The notes under the pieces: generated by a model
Database searches by the model: none
Seen by the model: only the letters and a program-made list of their open reading frames with translations
What the model was told of the DNA's origin: nothing
Program-made: the position numbers and the translations under genes
Assembly: GCA_028023455.1 (NCBI GenBank)
Contig: JAQFVV010012531.1
Coordinates: 1,426,001-1,490,000 of the forward strand
DNA: 64,000 nt
DNA from: Epiperipatus broadwayi
Taxonomy: Eukaryota; Onychophora; Udeonychophora; Euonychophora; Peripatidae
Direction: 5' to 3'
Shown here: positions 26,430 to 38,807 of the stretch, piece by piece
Numbering within the stretch: position 1 is the stretch's first letter
How the letters are laid out: each line of letters starts with the position of its first letter

Positions 26430-28470
26430 CCTTTTATACAACTGAAATCCATCTACACCCTCCTCCACACACACCTATTATTCCAATTGAAAATCATTAA
26501 ATCATTCTCCAATACTGATGTCTTTTCATTTCTTCTTTTATTCCATTTTAATAAATGTTTCATTAAATTCAACAAATCTGTACTTCTTGACCATTCTTCA
26601 TTTTTAAATTTATCTCACTCTCTATACAGTTCATCTATATCGTCTTTCAAAGCTTTATATTTCAAAAACAAATATTTAATACTCTCATGCTCATCTTTAC
26701 GTAAGTTACAGCCACAATTTAAATTTATTTTATTTTTTAATATTTTTTGGTTTAGTGTTGAAAGCTCGTTTCAAATAATACATTGTAGTGTAAAATAACT
26801 TTTCATTAGATTGTCAGATGTTTATCTGCTTAAAATATATGCCTAGAGACCCTGTTAATAAACATTTGATTTGCTTTCACTGCAACATTTTATATTACTG
26901 TAGAGTTATCTACATCCCTACCATCACTGTCCACAATCCATGATAATTTCATTAAAATTTTATATTAAACAGAACATTTTATTTAGTGAGATGCAATAAA
27001 AATTTGAAAAACAAATCCACATTTTGTTCATGGTATGACAAAATAAAAATTTTAATGCCCATAAGTACATATATTAAACTATTTTTTGTTGTTTATTTAG
27101 AGTACAGTGTATTTTTTATGAGCCATGTGGTTGCTAGAGTGTAAATAATTATAGATGCATCATTGGTAAAAGTGTTTTTCATACTTATGAAGCAATTTCT
27201 TAAGATTGATTATAGCATTTCTTATGAGTTTGAATTGCTTTACGAGGAAGTACTTAGTTGAAATTAATCCATGCAGAAAGTTAAAGAAAAATCTTGATCA
27301 TGACTGGACAATGCATAGATTTTTAAAACTGGCTAATTTTGGCATCAGGTAGGGTTATCTAGTATATATTATCATGCTCCAAAGCAGATCTGTGAAAAAG
27401 AATATTGGGGATGATATGGCATAAACGATTAGGTTACTTAGTGTTGCAATATACTTTATGGTTCTTCAAAATATTAACATTAAAATAATAAAGGTAAACT
27501 AGTCAATAAATAATCAAAATTATCCCAAATTTAGAACTCAACCAGACTATCCAAAAAAATAAATTCTAAAACACTTTCAGACCTATGTTTTGATTATAGA
27601 TATGAGATTATTAATAGTAATGTTAAAAAATTCACATTCATGAATAGTAGCAATAATACAAACTTTTATAAATAGGATAAAACAATTTTTGCACTATATT
27701 CATTTATTATATGATGGTTTAAATGATAATTTCAATGTATTTTAAGCAGACTAACTGGGATTACTAAAAGGGATAAAATATTTCTCATAAAAATGGTTAA
27801 TAACTTAGGGACTGTGAATAATTGCCATATGGATGATTTTTAAAACAAATTTGGTCATTGTTGCAATTGGTTTAGCATATGCAAACAAGGAAATATTTCT
27901 AAATCCTTTGAAAATTATCAGGACATCATCAATAAAAGCTGTGATATAGCAGTAGTTACTAAAATGTAAAAAATGACCAGTGCTTTGTTCTATTTGTTTA
28001 ACTAGATGATCGGAAAAAGTAAGAATGGAAATGACAAAGTCTGTGGAATAACCTGAGCTCAAAGGTATGTTTAAATGTGTGTAATTCTTTAGTTTAATAG
28101 ACATACTGGTGAGCTAGTTCACAATGGCAAATGCAAGATACTGGTATTCTAGTAGAAGTTAATGTAGATTCTGAATAAATATTTCCAACTTATTAGGTCA
28201 AATGCAACCTTAAAATCAATTTGACATGCAATATAATTTGAACATTTGTTTGCCTTTCCCAAGAAGATTGATACTTGTACTAAAAAATAGCTGGAGAGGA
28301 TAATGACCTTTTATTGCATAATATCATGTAGATGGTTTGAGAAGAATAAATTCATTCGGTTTTCTAAAATGATTCTTGCAAAAAAAGTTTGATCAATATC
28401 TTCAAATGTAATAAATCACAAGTTTCTTGCTGAGGAGTATAATCCATATGATTTCTAAGACAAAATATTA
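26430..28470 (-). pseudogene. Degraded LINE reverse transcriptase (L1-type looking)
   Basis: Minus strand, 5' to 3': FITFEDIDQTFFARIILENR (RT finger, about 28420); LFFSNHLHDIMQ; CQIDFKVAFDLISWKYLF (motif A, about 28170-28230); NIPLSSG...FSDHLVKQIEQSTG (motif B region); FIDDVLIIFKGF (motif C, aspartates kept, about 27912-27944); then a long eroded stretch; and a C-terminal zinc-like region NCGCNLRKDEHESIKYLFLK (about 26640-26720) followed by ALKDDIDELYRE. The motif C to Cys distance of about 400 codons suits an L1-like polymerase. That both ends belong to one element is inferred from order and spacing. Many frameshifts; inactive. Confidence 0.62.
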
Positions 28471-28639
28471 TATTTAGCAGAAAGATTGGGAATACCAAGT
28501 TTGTGAGAAAAAACAGATTAAACCGTTGTACTTGTAAATTTCAGATAGAATAAGCTTTGCCACCAAAGAAATATGTTTTTGAGATGCATAACTTCTTCAA
28601 ATATGGGACACTAATCTTGTTTCTAAATTATATTTTATA

Positions 28640-28840
28640 TATCTAAAAAGAGAATACCATTCTTTGATAAGATAGGAATCTTAAAGCATAAGGTAGAAGT
28701 GATTTTGTATAATTCACAGAAGTTCTCACAAGCTTTGACCAAGTTGGTATTATTTTTATTGATCTATGAATGTAAAGTGTGAATGGTAGGTTTGCTTCAT
28801 TTTTCAGCCTCTCTTTTCTGTATAAATTAGAAACTTCCTT
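28640..28840. other. Junction region between two degraded LINEs
   Basis: A minus-strand open frame here (EERLKNEANLPF-like, YTKSLLPYALRFLSYQRM) could be part of either LINE or neither. No motif decides it. Confidence 0.3.
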
Positions 28841-30425
28841 ATTATACCCATTCATCTCACATGTAGTCTCTTTCAAGATCTTTTAAATCCCTTGGTATCC
28901 AACTTAAGTCTTTAACTGTCCACATATTATCATCTTCGTAGAAATATCTCCATAACAGTTCCATTTCAATTTCTTAATTGTTTCATATATGCCAGTGATA
29001 CCTATTTATCCTCTCAACCATAATATTTTGGTTTTTGATCTTTTTTTATTATTGGTAACATATATCTCTCCATACTTCAGGTCTTAAATATCTCTATCAC
29101 TCTTCAGTTAAGTGTCTACGTCTAGATTCATAAGTAGACCAGGTAAAACACATCTATTAAAAATCTTCATTTTCAAACATGTAGACATATTTCTTTTTAA
29201 TATTACATCTACTTTTAATTCTATGATTAATTGCATCCATTATGTTTCCATTTGTATTAATAATATGATCATGATATCTATAGTTTTAAACTTCTTCTAA
29301 TTCTTAATTAACAATTTTTATTCTTCTTCTAAGCTAATCCATAGAACATTTCTTTAATCTTTTTAATATTCATCTTTAGTCTTACTTTCATCTTATAAAT
29401 CTTGCAAAAGGTCATGAAAGTCTGAAACATTATTTTCAAAATCAGATGATTTAAATAATCTTCATTTACTTTTACATACATAACTTCCTATTTTAAACCA
29501 TTAAATACTTCCTACAAAACTGCTGTAAAAAAGTTTTGGAGATAAAGAATAACATTGATGTATATCTTTCTTGATATTAATCTTCTTAGTATCATCATGC
29601 ACTATAATTATATGACAATATTGTATACTATAATCATATGATAATATTCTGGGATCTATATCCTGATAATCTAAAGCTTTAATTACTATGGAAATAGTTA
29701 TAGAATCAAATGCCTCTTCTTAATTTACAAATTGAAAGCAGAATGACAACTCATATTTATTGGACTTTTCTATAACTTTTCTCAATACTTGGATGTGAAC
29801 CACTCTGTTAAAACCATTCTTAAATCCAACTATCACACTAGATAAGTCTATCTTGGTAAAATAATTTTATAAAATTGATAGTAGACTAATAGATTTGTAA
29901 TTCATATCTATTTTATCATATTTCTTAAGTATGAATAGTACTACTGCAATCTTCCAATCATCTGACTTATGTTATCATTTACACAAATGATATATAACTT
30001 AGCAAACAATTTTTATATTTCTTCACCATCTTCTTTTAAAATATCAATAATAATTGCACCATTTCTTGGATATTTCCCTTTTTCAGAGATTTAACTACAT
30101 ATCTAGTTCTTTATTAAAAATACTTGGCCAGTATTATAACTTTATCTTTCCTATTGCATTATCAATATAAGTAGAAGTTCTGAAGAAGATTGCTAGGGCA
30201 ATCGAAACTATCAATAGTGGGTTGTAAAAAAGCATTGGAAAAGGTAATAAGAAATATAGATGATATTTATATTATACTTGGCATTATAGGGTTATTTACT
30301 ACTATGTAATTTTTTATAAAATTCTTCCACATATTTATATGCCAGCTCTTTATTTTTTTAGAGTAATAATTCAATCTTTTCCTTTTTTACTGCTGAAACA
30401 GCTTTCCTTCCAGTATCAAAATATT
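28840..30425 (-). pseudogene. Degraded RTE-type LINE (endonuclease-reverse transcriptase remnant)
   Basis: Minus strand in order: KELAYKYVEEFYKKLHSS (pre-RT, about 30320); DWKIAVVLFILKKYDK then YKSISLLSI (finger); GFKNGFNRVVHIQVLRKVIE (about 29770-29840); EEAFDSITISIVIKALDYQ (motif A); KKDIHQCYSLSPKLFYSSF (motif B, normally RGVRQGDTISPKLF); then a region like the conserved KMNIKKIKEMFYG; later CVLPG; and the C-terminal signature VKDLSWIPRD (about 28885-28935, normally DxRWTxxxxxWxPRDGKR). Order and signatures fit RTE-type LINEs closely. Motif C was not found. Frameshifts throughout. Confidence 0.75.
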
Positions 30426-30520
30426 GCTTTATATTTTTGAGATTTTTATTCTTTTATATAATTTATTGTTGAAACAACTTTCCTTTCAATACTAACATAT
30501 TGTTTTACATTTCTGAAACT
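30368..30520. repeat. Tandem duplication of about 70 bp
   Basis: CTGAAACAGCTTTCCTTCCA...TTTTTATTCTTTT is followed directly by TTGAAACAACTTTCCTTTCA...CTTTTATTCTTTT. Two diverged units beside the SINE insertion. Confidence 0.6.
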
Positions 30521-30636
30521 TTTATTCTTTTTTTTCATGTGTCAAAGCATCGATTGAGAAGTGAATCTAGGACAACTGTTTGTAAGGCAGCTGTGCTGAC
30601 CACTTGGCCAACAATGCTTGACACTTTTATTCTTTT
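30518..30636 (-). mobile_element. tRNA-derived SINE (TGTCAAGCATTGG family), copy 2, with 14-bp target duplication
   Basis: Minus strand from 30622: GTCAAGCATTGTTGGCCAAG, TGGTCAGCAC, GCCTTACAAACAG, TAGATTCACTTCTC (eroded B box), GATGCTTTGACACATG and an A tail. Identical 14-bp duplications ACTTTTATTCTTTT at 30518-30531 and 30623-30636. Confidence 0.88.
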
Positions 30637-30718
30637 CTATAGTTATCCTTGCTAGTTCACAATTATATTTTCTGATAGCATTATTATGTCTTTTTCACAC
30701 CATTTTACAAAACTTTAG

Positions 30719-30883
30719 ATACTTAATTATTTAAAATCAGCCTTTCCAAGCTATTGTGCATGCGCTTTTTACGAGTGTTAATAATAAATGAATACTTTCA
30801 CTCCCAACATGATATAGGCTGATTTTAAATGTATTACAATTATAAACATAGCGCTATATAAAATAAATGCATACTTAATTATT
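30719..30883 (+). mobile_element. Short MITE-like element flanked by 13-bp direct repeats
   Basis: Perfect 13-bp direct repeats ATACTTAATTATT at 30719-30731 and 30871-30883 flank about 139 bp. The interior (CAGCCTTTCCAAGCTATTGT, GAGTGTTAATAATAAATGAA, then GGCTGATTTTAAATG and GCTATATAAAATAAATGC) is a shortened version of the 47.65-48.35 kb element: its start joined to its inverted end. TTTAAAATCAGCCT and AGGCTGATTTTAAA are inverted repeats. Confidence 0.65.
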
Positions 30884-30889
30884 CTAAAT

Positions 30890-32475
30890 GGAATATTTGT
30901 AAAAAATTTCATATTCTTTCTTTTCTTGACATATTGTTGTGGTAGAAAATTTACTGATAAATTTATTTCTTCTTTGCAATTCTTAATAGAAAATATCAGT
31001 TATTCTCTTAATGATTTCTGTCAAGTTTGAAGCATCTTTAAAGTCTGTTAATATTTTATAATGATTTACAGATTCTAAATTCAATTCACTGCTTTATCTT
31101 ATAATACTATTAATGAGTGAAATTAAACTAACTCTATTAGTTCATTACAAGATGTTATATGATAATAACAATATAAAACTCTCAAGACTGGTTTCAAAAA
31201 ATTTCCTTAATCAGAAATGCATTCATTAATAATAGTATACTAAAAGATATATTTAAACATTAATATAAAAAAATTATCTAAGATTTAAAAGATTGATAAT
31301 TATTAATTTAATAAAAATGAGTAGCAATTACTTATGTAAAAGTCCATTACTTGTGGAATGATTTGTCATAATTGAAATAGTCTATTCATTTGAAATGCAT
31401 ATAAAATCATTTACATATTATCTAGATTCCTATGCTTAATGTTTGAGTTTCAAACTATGAGATCTTATGCACATCAGGAAGAAGTAGAATAAATTATAGT
31501 ACTAAAATATATATTTAATCTTCAATCTAAAAAAAATAAATTCTATATCTAAAATTAAAAAAATTATAACAATTCTAATTTGTATTTATGTAATAAATGA
31601 AAAACTGGCTATAATTAAAGAATTCTTGCTTGGAATGTGGCACTTATAAATGAATTTATAAAATATGAATAAATAAATTATATATCCATAAATAAATGAC
31701 AATTATGGAATAATGGTGAATATTATATCATAGTTGTTCATAAAAAAATATTTCTAAATAATGGCTTATGCAAGCAAATAATTTATTTATTTATGTATAA
31801 ATAAGTAAACTATTAAAATATTTATTTATTCATAAATAAACAAAAAAATGCATATCTTTTTGATAAAATAAAAGGCAAAAAGTCTAAAATACAGAAAGAA
31901 TACCATAGATTTGGCTTCCTATAACTTGCAACTAAGATCACTGGGAAAAAATTACAAAAGTAATTTTAACTCTTTTATAATCACCTAGTTATTATCTTAG
32001 CATGAGTTGTGATTTACTCAAATAATAATTTTTCTTTAATCTTGAATATGTTCACATTGAAATGAAATAATGAACAAAGTGTAATAAATAAATTATTATA
32101 TTAAATATTAAAGAATAAATAAAATTTAAATAAACTCTAATAAATATGACTAACAGATATGAGCATTATGCTTTTATTTTTTTCAATCGATTTAATCTTT
32201 TAGTGTAAAACAAAAATCGTTTAACTCTTTAGAAGAAATAACAAATTGAGAATTGGATAAAAAAGAAAAAATGACTCCAATTAACTTACAATAAGAAAAA
32301 GTATTTTATCTGTCTACAAAATGTAATGAGAACTCTTATTTAAAATGGGATAGTAGGGGTTAAGATAGACAAAAAAAGATAAAACAGTTTTTAAATAAAT
32401 TCATCTTAGAGAAATAGTAAAAGAGAAGACAGTACTCATAAGACATACAAAATAATGGATAATAAAAACATGAAT
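30890..32475. other. Low-complexity AT-rich sequence
   Basis: Rich in TAAATAAAT-type short repeats (about 31620-31850). No coding or element signature. Confidence 0.5.
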
Positions 32476-32479
32476 AGTT

Positions 32480-32590
32480 TTTCACTCTAGAACAAAATAG
32501 TTAAATATCCATTTGTTAATATTGGATAGTTAATTTTGTTGTTTATAGATTGGCTATCTGAAAAAATCCTGTTTGTTTTAAAAAAAAAGA
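32480..32590 (-). mobile_element. SINE fragment, TTTTTCAGATAGCCAGTCC family, copy 4
   Basis: Minus strand: GGATTTTTTCAGATAGCCAA, TCTATAAACAAC, ATTAACTATCCAATATTAAC. Only the 3' half is present. Confidence 0.58.
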
Positions 32591-32599
32591 GTTAGCAAT

Positions 32600-33390
32600 A
32601 GACAAAGTCACATAATGCATTGCAACATGAGATCTTTATAATGGAAATCTATTCCTAAATCAAGCTTGCAAAAAAAAAAAAAAACGTAGTTTTTTATAGA
32701 ATGGAATAAAATGTAAACTCATTTAAAAAATAAAAAGACTGGATGGAGGAAAAAAATATCTCTAAATCATTTTGCAATAATTTTTTAAAAGTAGAATGTA
32801 AGTTAAAAAGGTGGTGGTGGGCTTAGCAATAATTTTTTTTAAATATATAAAAAATGCATAGAGTGAGTGTACATATAATATTAATATACAGTAAAGTCTT
32901 CCATTTGTACACTCTTTGATCCCAAAATCAACATCCTAAAAATACATATTTTTACATGGTTCCATTATTTTTTTACCTTTAATTTTATACCAGTTTATTA
33001 TTGGCAAATATGGTTCTGATGCAATACTTTCCCATATGAAGTTTTTAAAATCAGAAATGACATCATTATATATATTCCTACACTGTCATTAATTTAACAG
33101 AAAATGTTTTTAAAAATATTCAAATTAATGTAAAGATTGAGTCTCCTCCTCTAACCTTTTTTCTTTTTCAATTCTTAACCATTCTTCAAATTAATTTAAT
33201 AACATTCTCTGAATTTTTTTTAAATTAGAAATGTTTTTAAAAATAATTAACTTTAAAAGTTTCCCACTCCTTAACATGCTTTGCTACACATTCTTTAAAA
33301 AGATAAATTTCTATGCAGGCTCTTAAAGAATTTCTTCTATAATTATTAATAAAATCATCAAATAATTTATGGCTTAGGATTTTAAAAAAG
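32600..33390. other. AT-rich sequence, no feature recognised
   Basis: No coding or repeat pattern seen. Confidence 0.4.
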
Positions 33391-33394
33391 ATTA

Positions 33395-33485
33395 AGCACT
33401 GGAAGCAATAAAGGTAGAGTCATGATCCCTAAATCTTGACCTCCAGAATCTATGAATCTATTATCAAAGTAAACCATAGAAAATT
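33395..33485 (-). mobile_element. tRNA-derived SINE, GGTTTGGTGCAGTGGTAGAG family, copy 7
   Basis: Minus strand: TATGGTTTACTTTGATAATA, GATTCATAGATTCTGGAGGT, AGGGATCATGACTCTACC and CTTCCAGTGCTTAATC. Eroded A box. Confidence 0.55.
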
Positions 33486-33837
33486 TTAAAATTATTAATG
33501 AAAGTGGAACATATTCGAATTTGCACTAACAAAATGTCAATTTTCTTCTTAATTAAATCAAAAATAGTAAAATAAAATACTATAAGTATTATTTTTTAGA
33601 ATAAAATAAATGATTGGAAAAGACCATAATGTTATTTAATGTCTAAACATATCTAATTATTATGATATTAAATTGTACATTCTATATATTAATATAATAT
33701 GGTTTATGGATATTATATTCATATGATGATGATTAAATTAAATATTTGAGAATATTTAAGAATGAATTAGATATAATAATAACAAACATGAAATTAAATT
33801 ATATTAGTTTTTTGAAAAAATTAAATAATATTGGCAT

Positions 33838-34145
33838 CAGCATGGGATTTGGGTTTTCATCATCAGATTTTCAATGATATAGATGGCTGAAGAGTTGGAG
33901 GTTGGAGTAGATTGAAGCCTATCCATTAAAGTATGAAGATTTGCTATCTTAATATAAACTGAGCACTGATTATATATATGTAGGAGATGATAATCTGGAC
34001 CAACTGATGAGTGCTGGTTTAGCATGAAATACGTATATTGGTGATTATTTCTTTTCTACATGTGTGTGGTCATGTGTATCAGTTGTTTGAGATAGTGTGG
34101 ATAGTTGAAGGGTGCTTGAAAATCTGAGTTCAAATCCCCTATACT
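33838..34145 (+). mobile_element. Dispersed repeat with GGTTCAAATCC box, copy 5 (fullest plus-strand copy)
   Basis: From ATCATCAGATTTTCAATGAT through GGCTGAAGAGTTGGAGG, AGATTGAAGCCTATCC, GACCAACTGATGAGTGCTGG and TGTGGTCATGTGTATCAG to GAGTTCAAATCCCC. With the 14.1 kb copy it defines the family length of about 300 bp. Confidence 0.7.
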
Positions 34146-34149
34146 TATT

Positions 34150-35905
34150 AGTTTTTTGAGCAAATTTGATATTTTCTTTTATTTTTAAAAACAACCAAAT
34201 CAGTTAAGAATTTCCATTTAAATCAAGTGCAAGAAAGTTGAAAAGAAATTAGTAGCCAACTGAGCCTTATGCTCATGTAGGATCAATACTTGCCATTATC
34301 AATATTATCATGTATTATCCACAGGATTAAAATAATACTCACCTGGGAGAATTATTTGGATCAATATTTTATCACTACTTGGTAATCATTAATTCATCCA
34401 TCTAAAAACCTTTGTCTTAAGCATAATACTATCATTAATAAACCTTCAAGATTCTACCAAGAATTATATTTGGATTTTAAAGTTTTTACAAAAGCCACAG
34501 ATAATTCTTTAAAAGTTTCATCAATTTGACATCATACAAAATTCCATAAATAATTATTTTAAATGTTAAAATATTGCAAAGAATTACACCACTAGAGGAT
34601 ATTTAAAAACAATAAAATATATGCCACCTATTTTTAAACTCTGAAATGCTGTAAGTAGAGTTATCGCTAGCAGCAGTTTAATGCAAAAATAAAATTTTGT
34701 AAAAAGGACTGAAAGTTTAATACGTATATTATTATTAGCAATAGAAAGCTCATCACTTTATTTAAAACCTGGGTAAGATAGAAATCTTTATTTGCAAACT
34801 ATTTATAATTACAATTATTTTAAATATTTCTATTATAACTTATGTTATTCATCTATGCCCATTCTTCTGAATATTTTTCTACACAATATTGTTATTTTAG
34901 AAATATAATGTATTTGAGGCAAAATATCTTTCCTACTATAAACTTCTTTAATTTTGGGGTAATTTAGATATTTTAAAAATTCTGCTTATATTATCAAAAT
35001 TAATGCACGAATTGCAGTTAATTCTTTCAAAATTATTCTGATAGATACTCTTCATAAATTAATATCAACAATAACATCACATCATTCTCACATGCTTACA
35101 AGTGCAAAATAATTATCTGTTTATGAAATCATTAATAAATAACCAAATTATGTGTGTACTATTTTAATTTACAATTAATTAAATATTTCTTTGTTATTAA
35201 ATGCATCTTCATTTTTTATTCCCTTTGCCCAAGATTTTGAATGGATATATTGATTAAAAAAATTATGGTCATGTTTTATTGTTAAGTTCAGCAAGCAGGA
35301 TTTTTAACATCTCTATGTTTAGCTAAATCAAACAATCTCTTGAAGTTATGAAACCCATATAAAAAATATAGTTTCCATAAAAATAAAAGATGATAATAAT
35401 AAAGGTAATTAAACATTAGCCTTACCATGGTCAGAGATGCAAACCAGCTGCTTGATGAATGGGTATTTTCATTATTAAAATTTAGCATCCCAGGATTAAA
35501 AGTAAAAGTAATAGTTCTTTAATTTAGCCAAAACCAGATTCTTTAAAACAATTTTTCATTATATAAATCAATTCTCAATAGCATATGATTGTGACATCAT
35601 TTATAATATTTACAGTACATAAATTGTTGTATAATTTGGTTCATGACATTTATGCTTTATTATTTTCGATACACATACTACATATATATATATTACCAAA
35701 TACAACACACACACAAACTTTATAAATAATAGGTATGAGTAATATTTAAAACTATTGGATAGGTTATATTTTACAATTACAGTGTTTTAGTTTTAAAATG
35801 ACGTAAATGACATCAGAAGACACAATTACATTAAATACAAATCCATTTACTTCTGTTTCTAATCACCACTCAATCCTTTTTTCTTTTCAAAATATACATT
35901 ACATA
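34150..35905. other. AT-rich sequence, no feature recognised
   Basis: No coding or repeat pattern beyond short TA and CA runs near 35680-35715. Confidence 0.4.
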
Positions 35906-36591
35906 TAACATATAATTCTATAATTAAAACACTTCCTCTTTTCTTTACAAAAACTTTATTTGTTGTATATATATATATATATCCACTTGTTCCAACGTTT
36001 CAACTATTTTTACTTTATAGTCATTTTCAAGGATCTAGAAAAAACATATTACATTAGAACAAACTCCACATAATAAAACCAAAAAGACCAAAAAAATATC
36101 AAAAATATAAAAACACAAAAAATATATATAAACCCCATAAAAATTAAAATAAATAAAATACATTAAAATCAATTAAATTAAAACATAAAATATACACCAC
36201 ACTTATTTGCCTCTCTTCTCAAAAAATTTTTCCTTTTTACCTTTTCTTTTATCCAAAATCCAATTGTTACAATAAAACACTTATCTTCTTCTTCTTTCTT
36301 ATATTCTTCAAAATTGTATTTATTACCAAAAATAATTCTTTATGCATTACTTTTCCAATTCTATTTAAAACAGGTTTATATCTTTTTATATATAAACTCT
36401 CTTTTACCATTCTTTCTTTATATAATCTAAACCCCCTCCAACATTTTAATCTTAAAATCTATATGTCCAATTTCCTTATTATGTATATTTACATTAGAAT
36501 TCCTATCTCTAAAAGGTAATGTTTCAATCTTGGTACTATGATAAAATTTCTATGTTGTAAATATGAATGATACATCTAAAATAGGTATTTG

Positions 36592-36916
36592 GATTGTAAA
36601 AAAGATAATAAAGATGTATCATATATTGGTACAACAAAAAACAAATTAGATTCAAGATTGAAACAGCATTTGAGAGACAGGAATTCTAATGTAAATATAC
36701 ATAATAAGGAAATTGGACATATAGATTTTAAGATTAAAATGTTGGAGGGGGTTTAGATTATATAAAGAAAGAATGGTAAAAGAGAGTTTATATATAAAAA
36801 GATATAAACCTGTTTTAAATAGAATTGGAAAAGTAATGCATAAAGAATTATTTTTGGAAATAAATACAATTTTAAAGTATATAAGAAAGAAGGAGGAAAT
36901 AATTGTTTTATTGTAA
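36592..36916 (+). pseudogene. Penelope-like element GIY-YIG endonuclease C-terminal remnant
   Basis: Plus strand from 36592: DCKKDNKDVSYIGTTKNKL, DSRLKQHLRDRNSN, HNKEIGHIDFKIKMLEG, stop at 754-756 of the 36-kb block. After a one-base shift it continues FRLYKERMVKESLYIKRYKP then VLNRIGK to a stop at 36914-36916. YIG with the following KNxLxxRLKQH, and the distal ESLYIKRYKPVLN, fit the GIY-YIG endonuclease domain of Penelope-like retroelements, which nicks the target DNA. The GIY half is frameshifted and the reverse transcriptase is absent. Confidence 0.75.
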
Positions 36917-37215
36917 CAATTGGATTTTGGATAAAAGAAAATGTAAAAAGGAAAAAAAATTTTGAGAAGAGAGGCAAGTAAGTGTGGTGTATATTTTATG
37001 TTTTAATTTAATTGATTTTAATGTATTTTATTTATTTTAATTTTTATGGGGTTTATATATATATATTGTGTTTTTTATATTTTTGATATTTTTTTGGTCT
37101 TTTTGGTTTTATTATGTGGAGTTTGTTATAATGTAATAGATTTTTTTCTAGATCCTTGAAAATGAATATAAAGTAAAAATAGTTGAAATGTTGGAACAAG
37201 TGGATGTATATATAC

Positions 37216-37365
37216 AACAAATAAAGTTTTTTTTTTTTTTAAAGTGTCATAGCATCGGCCGGGATGCAAACCCACAACCTGGGCAACTGCCTGCAAGTGC
37301 AAGGCAGTCGCGCTGACCTCTCGACCACCAATGCAAGACAACAACAAATAACAAATAAAGTTTTT
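37216..37365 (-). mobile_element. tRNA-derived SINE (TGTCAAGCATTGG family), copy 3, inside one Penelope arm
   Basis: SINE body 37232-37349 with poly-T at left (its A tail), GATGCTATGACAC-type end, B box GGTTTGCATCCCGGCC (eroded) and D arm GTCGAGAGGTCAGCGCGACT on the minus strand. Target duplication AACAAATAAAGTTTTT at 37216-37231 and 37350-37365. The same site in the left arm (about 35948-35965) has one copy and no insert. Confidence 0.93.
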
Positions 37366-37409
37366 GTAAAGAAAAGAGGAAGTGTTTTAATTATAGAATT
37401 ATATGGTTA

Positions 37410-38800
37410 CATTAAATAATATATTACAATCATAGTAAATAACAACAAAACAATAAATAAATAATATTACAAAAATATTGTTATATATTTTACAGAAATG
37501 AAAAATATATTTAGCAATAATAGCATAACTAATATTTCAGTAGAATAACATAAAATTTAGTATACTGAATTGTCCAGAAAAAACTAATAATGATAATTTA
37601 TTTTTAAAAAATAATGTTCCAGTCTCTACGTTCTTTAAAAACTTTCATTTATTGCTTACTGAATAAATAAAAAAATCAATATTATAAAAATGAAAACATC
37701 AATTATTTTCTTCCAATATTTCAAACATTCGTTATAGCCTTATTTATAAGAGTTAAGCAAATACAAAACTTGAATACAAATGTTCTATAATATGTCAAGG
37801 GAAAAAAAATTACAAACTATATATTATCAACATAAGAAAAATACAAATAATATAACTTTTTTTTATTATTTTCATTTAGATCAAACATAACTAGATTGTT
37901 TTTATAACAATCTTAATAATGAAAATTTAAAATTTAAACACCAAAAAAAGTTTAGTTATATAATTTAACAACAATAAAATATTATTAATAAAAGAAATGT
38001 TTAAATATATATATATATAACTTTTTAGTTTAAACCCAATGATAGTGAAACTCATTGCTTGCACAGTTAACAACCTATCTTATATTTATAGTAGAGTGGG
38101 TTTTCAAAAGTATTTGATGGCGCATGAGTTTGACATCTTATATTAATTTTATTTAATTTATTTAAAATAAAGAGCAAATTTTTCTAAATATCATATTAAA
38201 GACAAAATGACAACTATCAAACTGAAAAATGTAAATTACCAAAATAATAATTCTGAATAAAAAAAAAGACTTATACTTATGTTGTCTATTACGAAGGGTT
38301 AAAGAAATAATCTTAGAAGGAGTTAATAAACAGATAAGTCATCAATGTATCTGTAAAAATTACAATCAACAAATAATATTCTAAAATCTTCTGCAAAAAA
38401 ACTTCATGAATGCAAAGTTTCTTCTGCAAACTAGAAAAAAATAGTACGTAATGAATTACTATTAAATTTAATGAAAAAAATCCAAAGATTTGGACTCACA
38501 ATATCCATACCTAAGTTTCCTAATGATATATTAATGTATATCAATAATCCTTGAGAAAGTGAATCAATTTCAATATTTTGTTAACAAGTAAAAATGTGAA
38601 CTTAGATATTGGGTACAATACAAACTCAAAGTGCTTCTACTTCAAGTTTAAAGAAAGACTATTCCATCACGGTTATACAACTCCAACAATTAATTGTACA
38701 TAAAATTGTTATTTTATCTATGTTAATGTAAAGTACGATTTATATTCTTTATCAATGTATCATGCAAATATTCTTCTCCTTTACTTTCTTTGCATTTCTT
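37410..38800. other. AT-rich sequence, no feature recognised
   Basis: No coding or repeat pattern seen. Confidence 0.4.
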
Positions 38801-38807
38801 TATATAT

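Larger units (their letters stand above)
35908..37404. mobile_element. Head-to-head Penelope-like element fold-back, arms about 623 bp
   Basis: The left arm (35908-36532) is the inverted copy of the right arm (36648-37404); removing a 134-bp SINE insertion and its duplication from the right arm leaves 623 bp, matching the left. Each arm ends outward with the same tail: GATCCTTGAAAATGA, ATAGTTGAAACGTTGGAACA, AACAAATAAAGTTTTTGTAA, AGAGGAAGTGTTTTAA. The right arm encodes a GIY-YIG remnant. The tail motif TGAAAC after an ACTAT/ATAGT stem resembles an eroded hammerhead core, and CTTG/CAAG bracket it. The arms differ at scattered sites, so this is an old genomic structure. Confidence 0.88.

Noticed and set aside
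26424-26798. 124-codon plus-strand open frame
   Set aside because: It is antisense to the LINE C-terminal remnant and has no domain.
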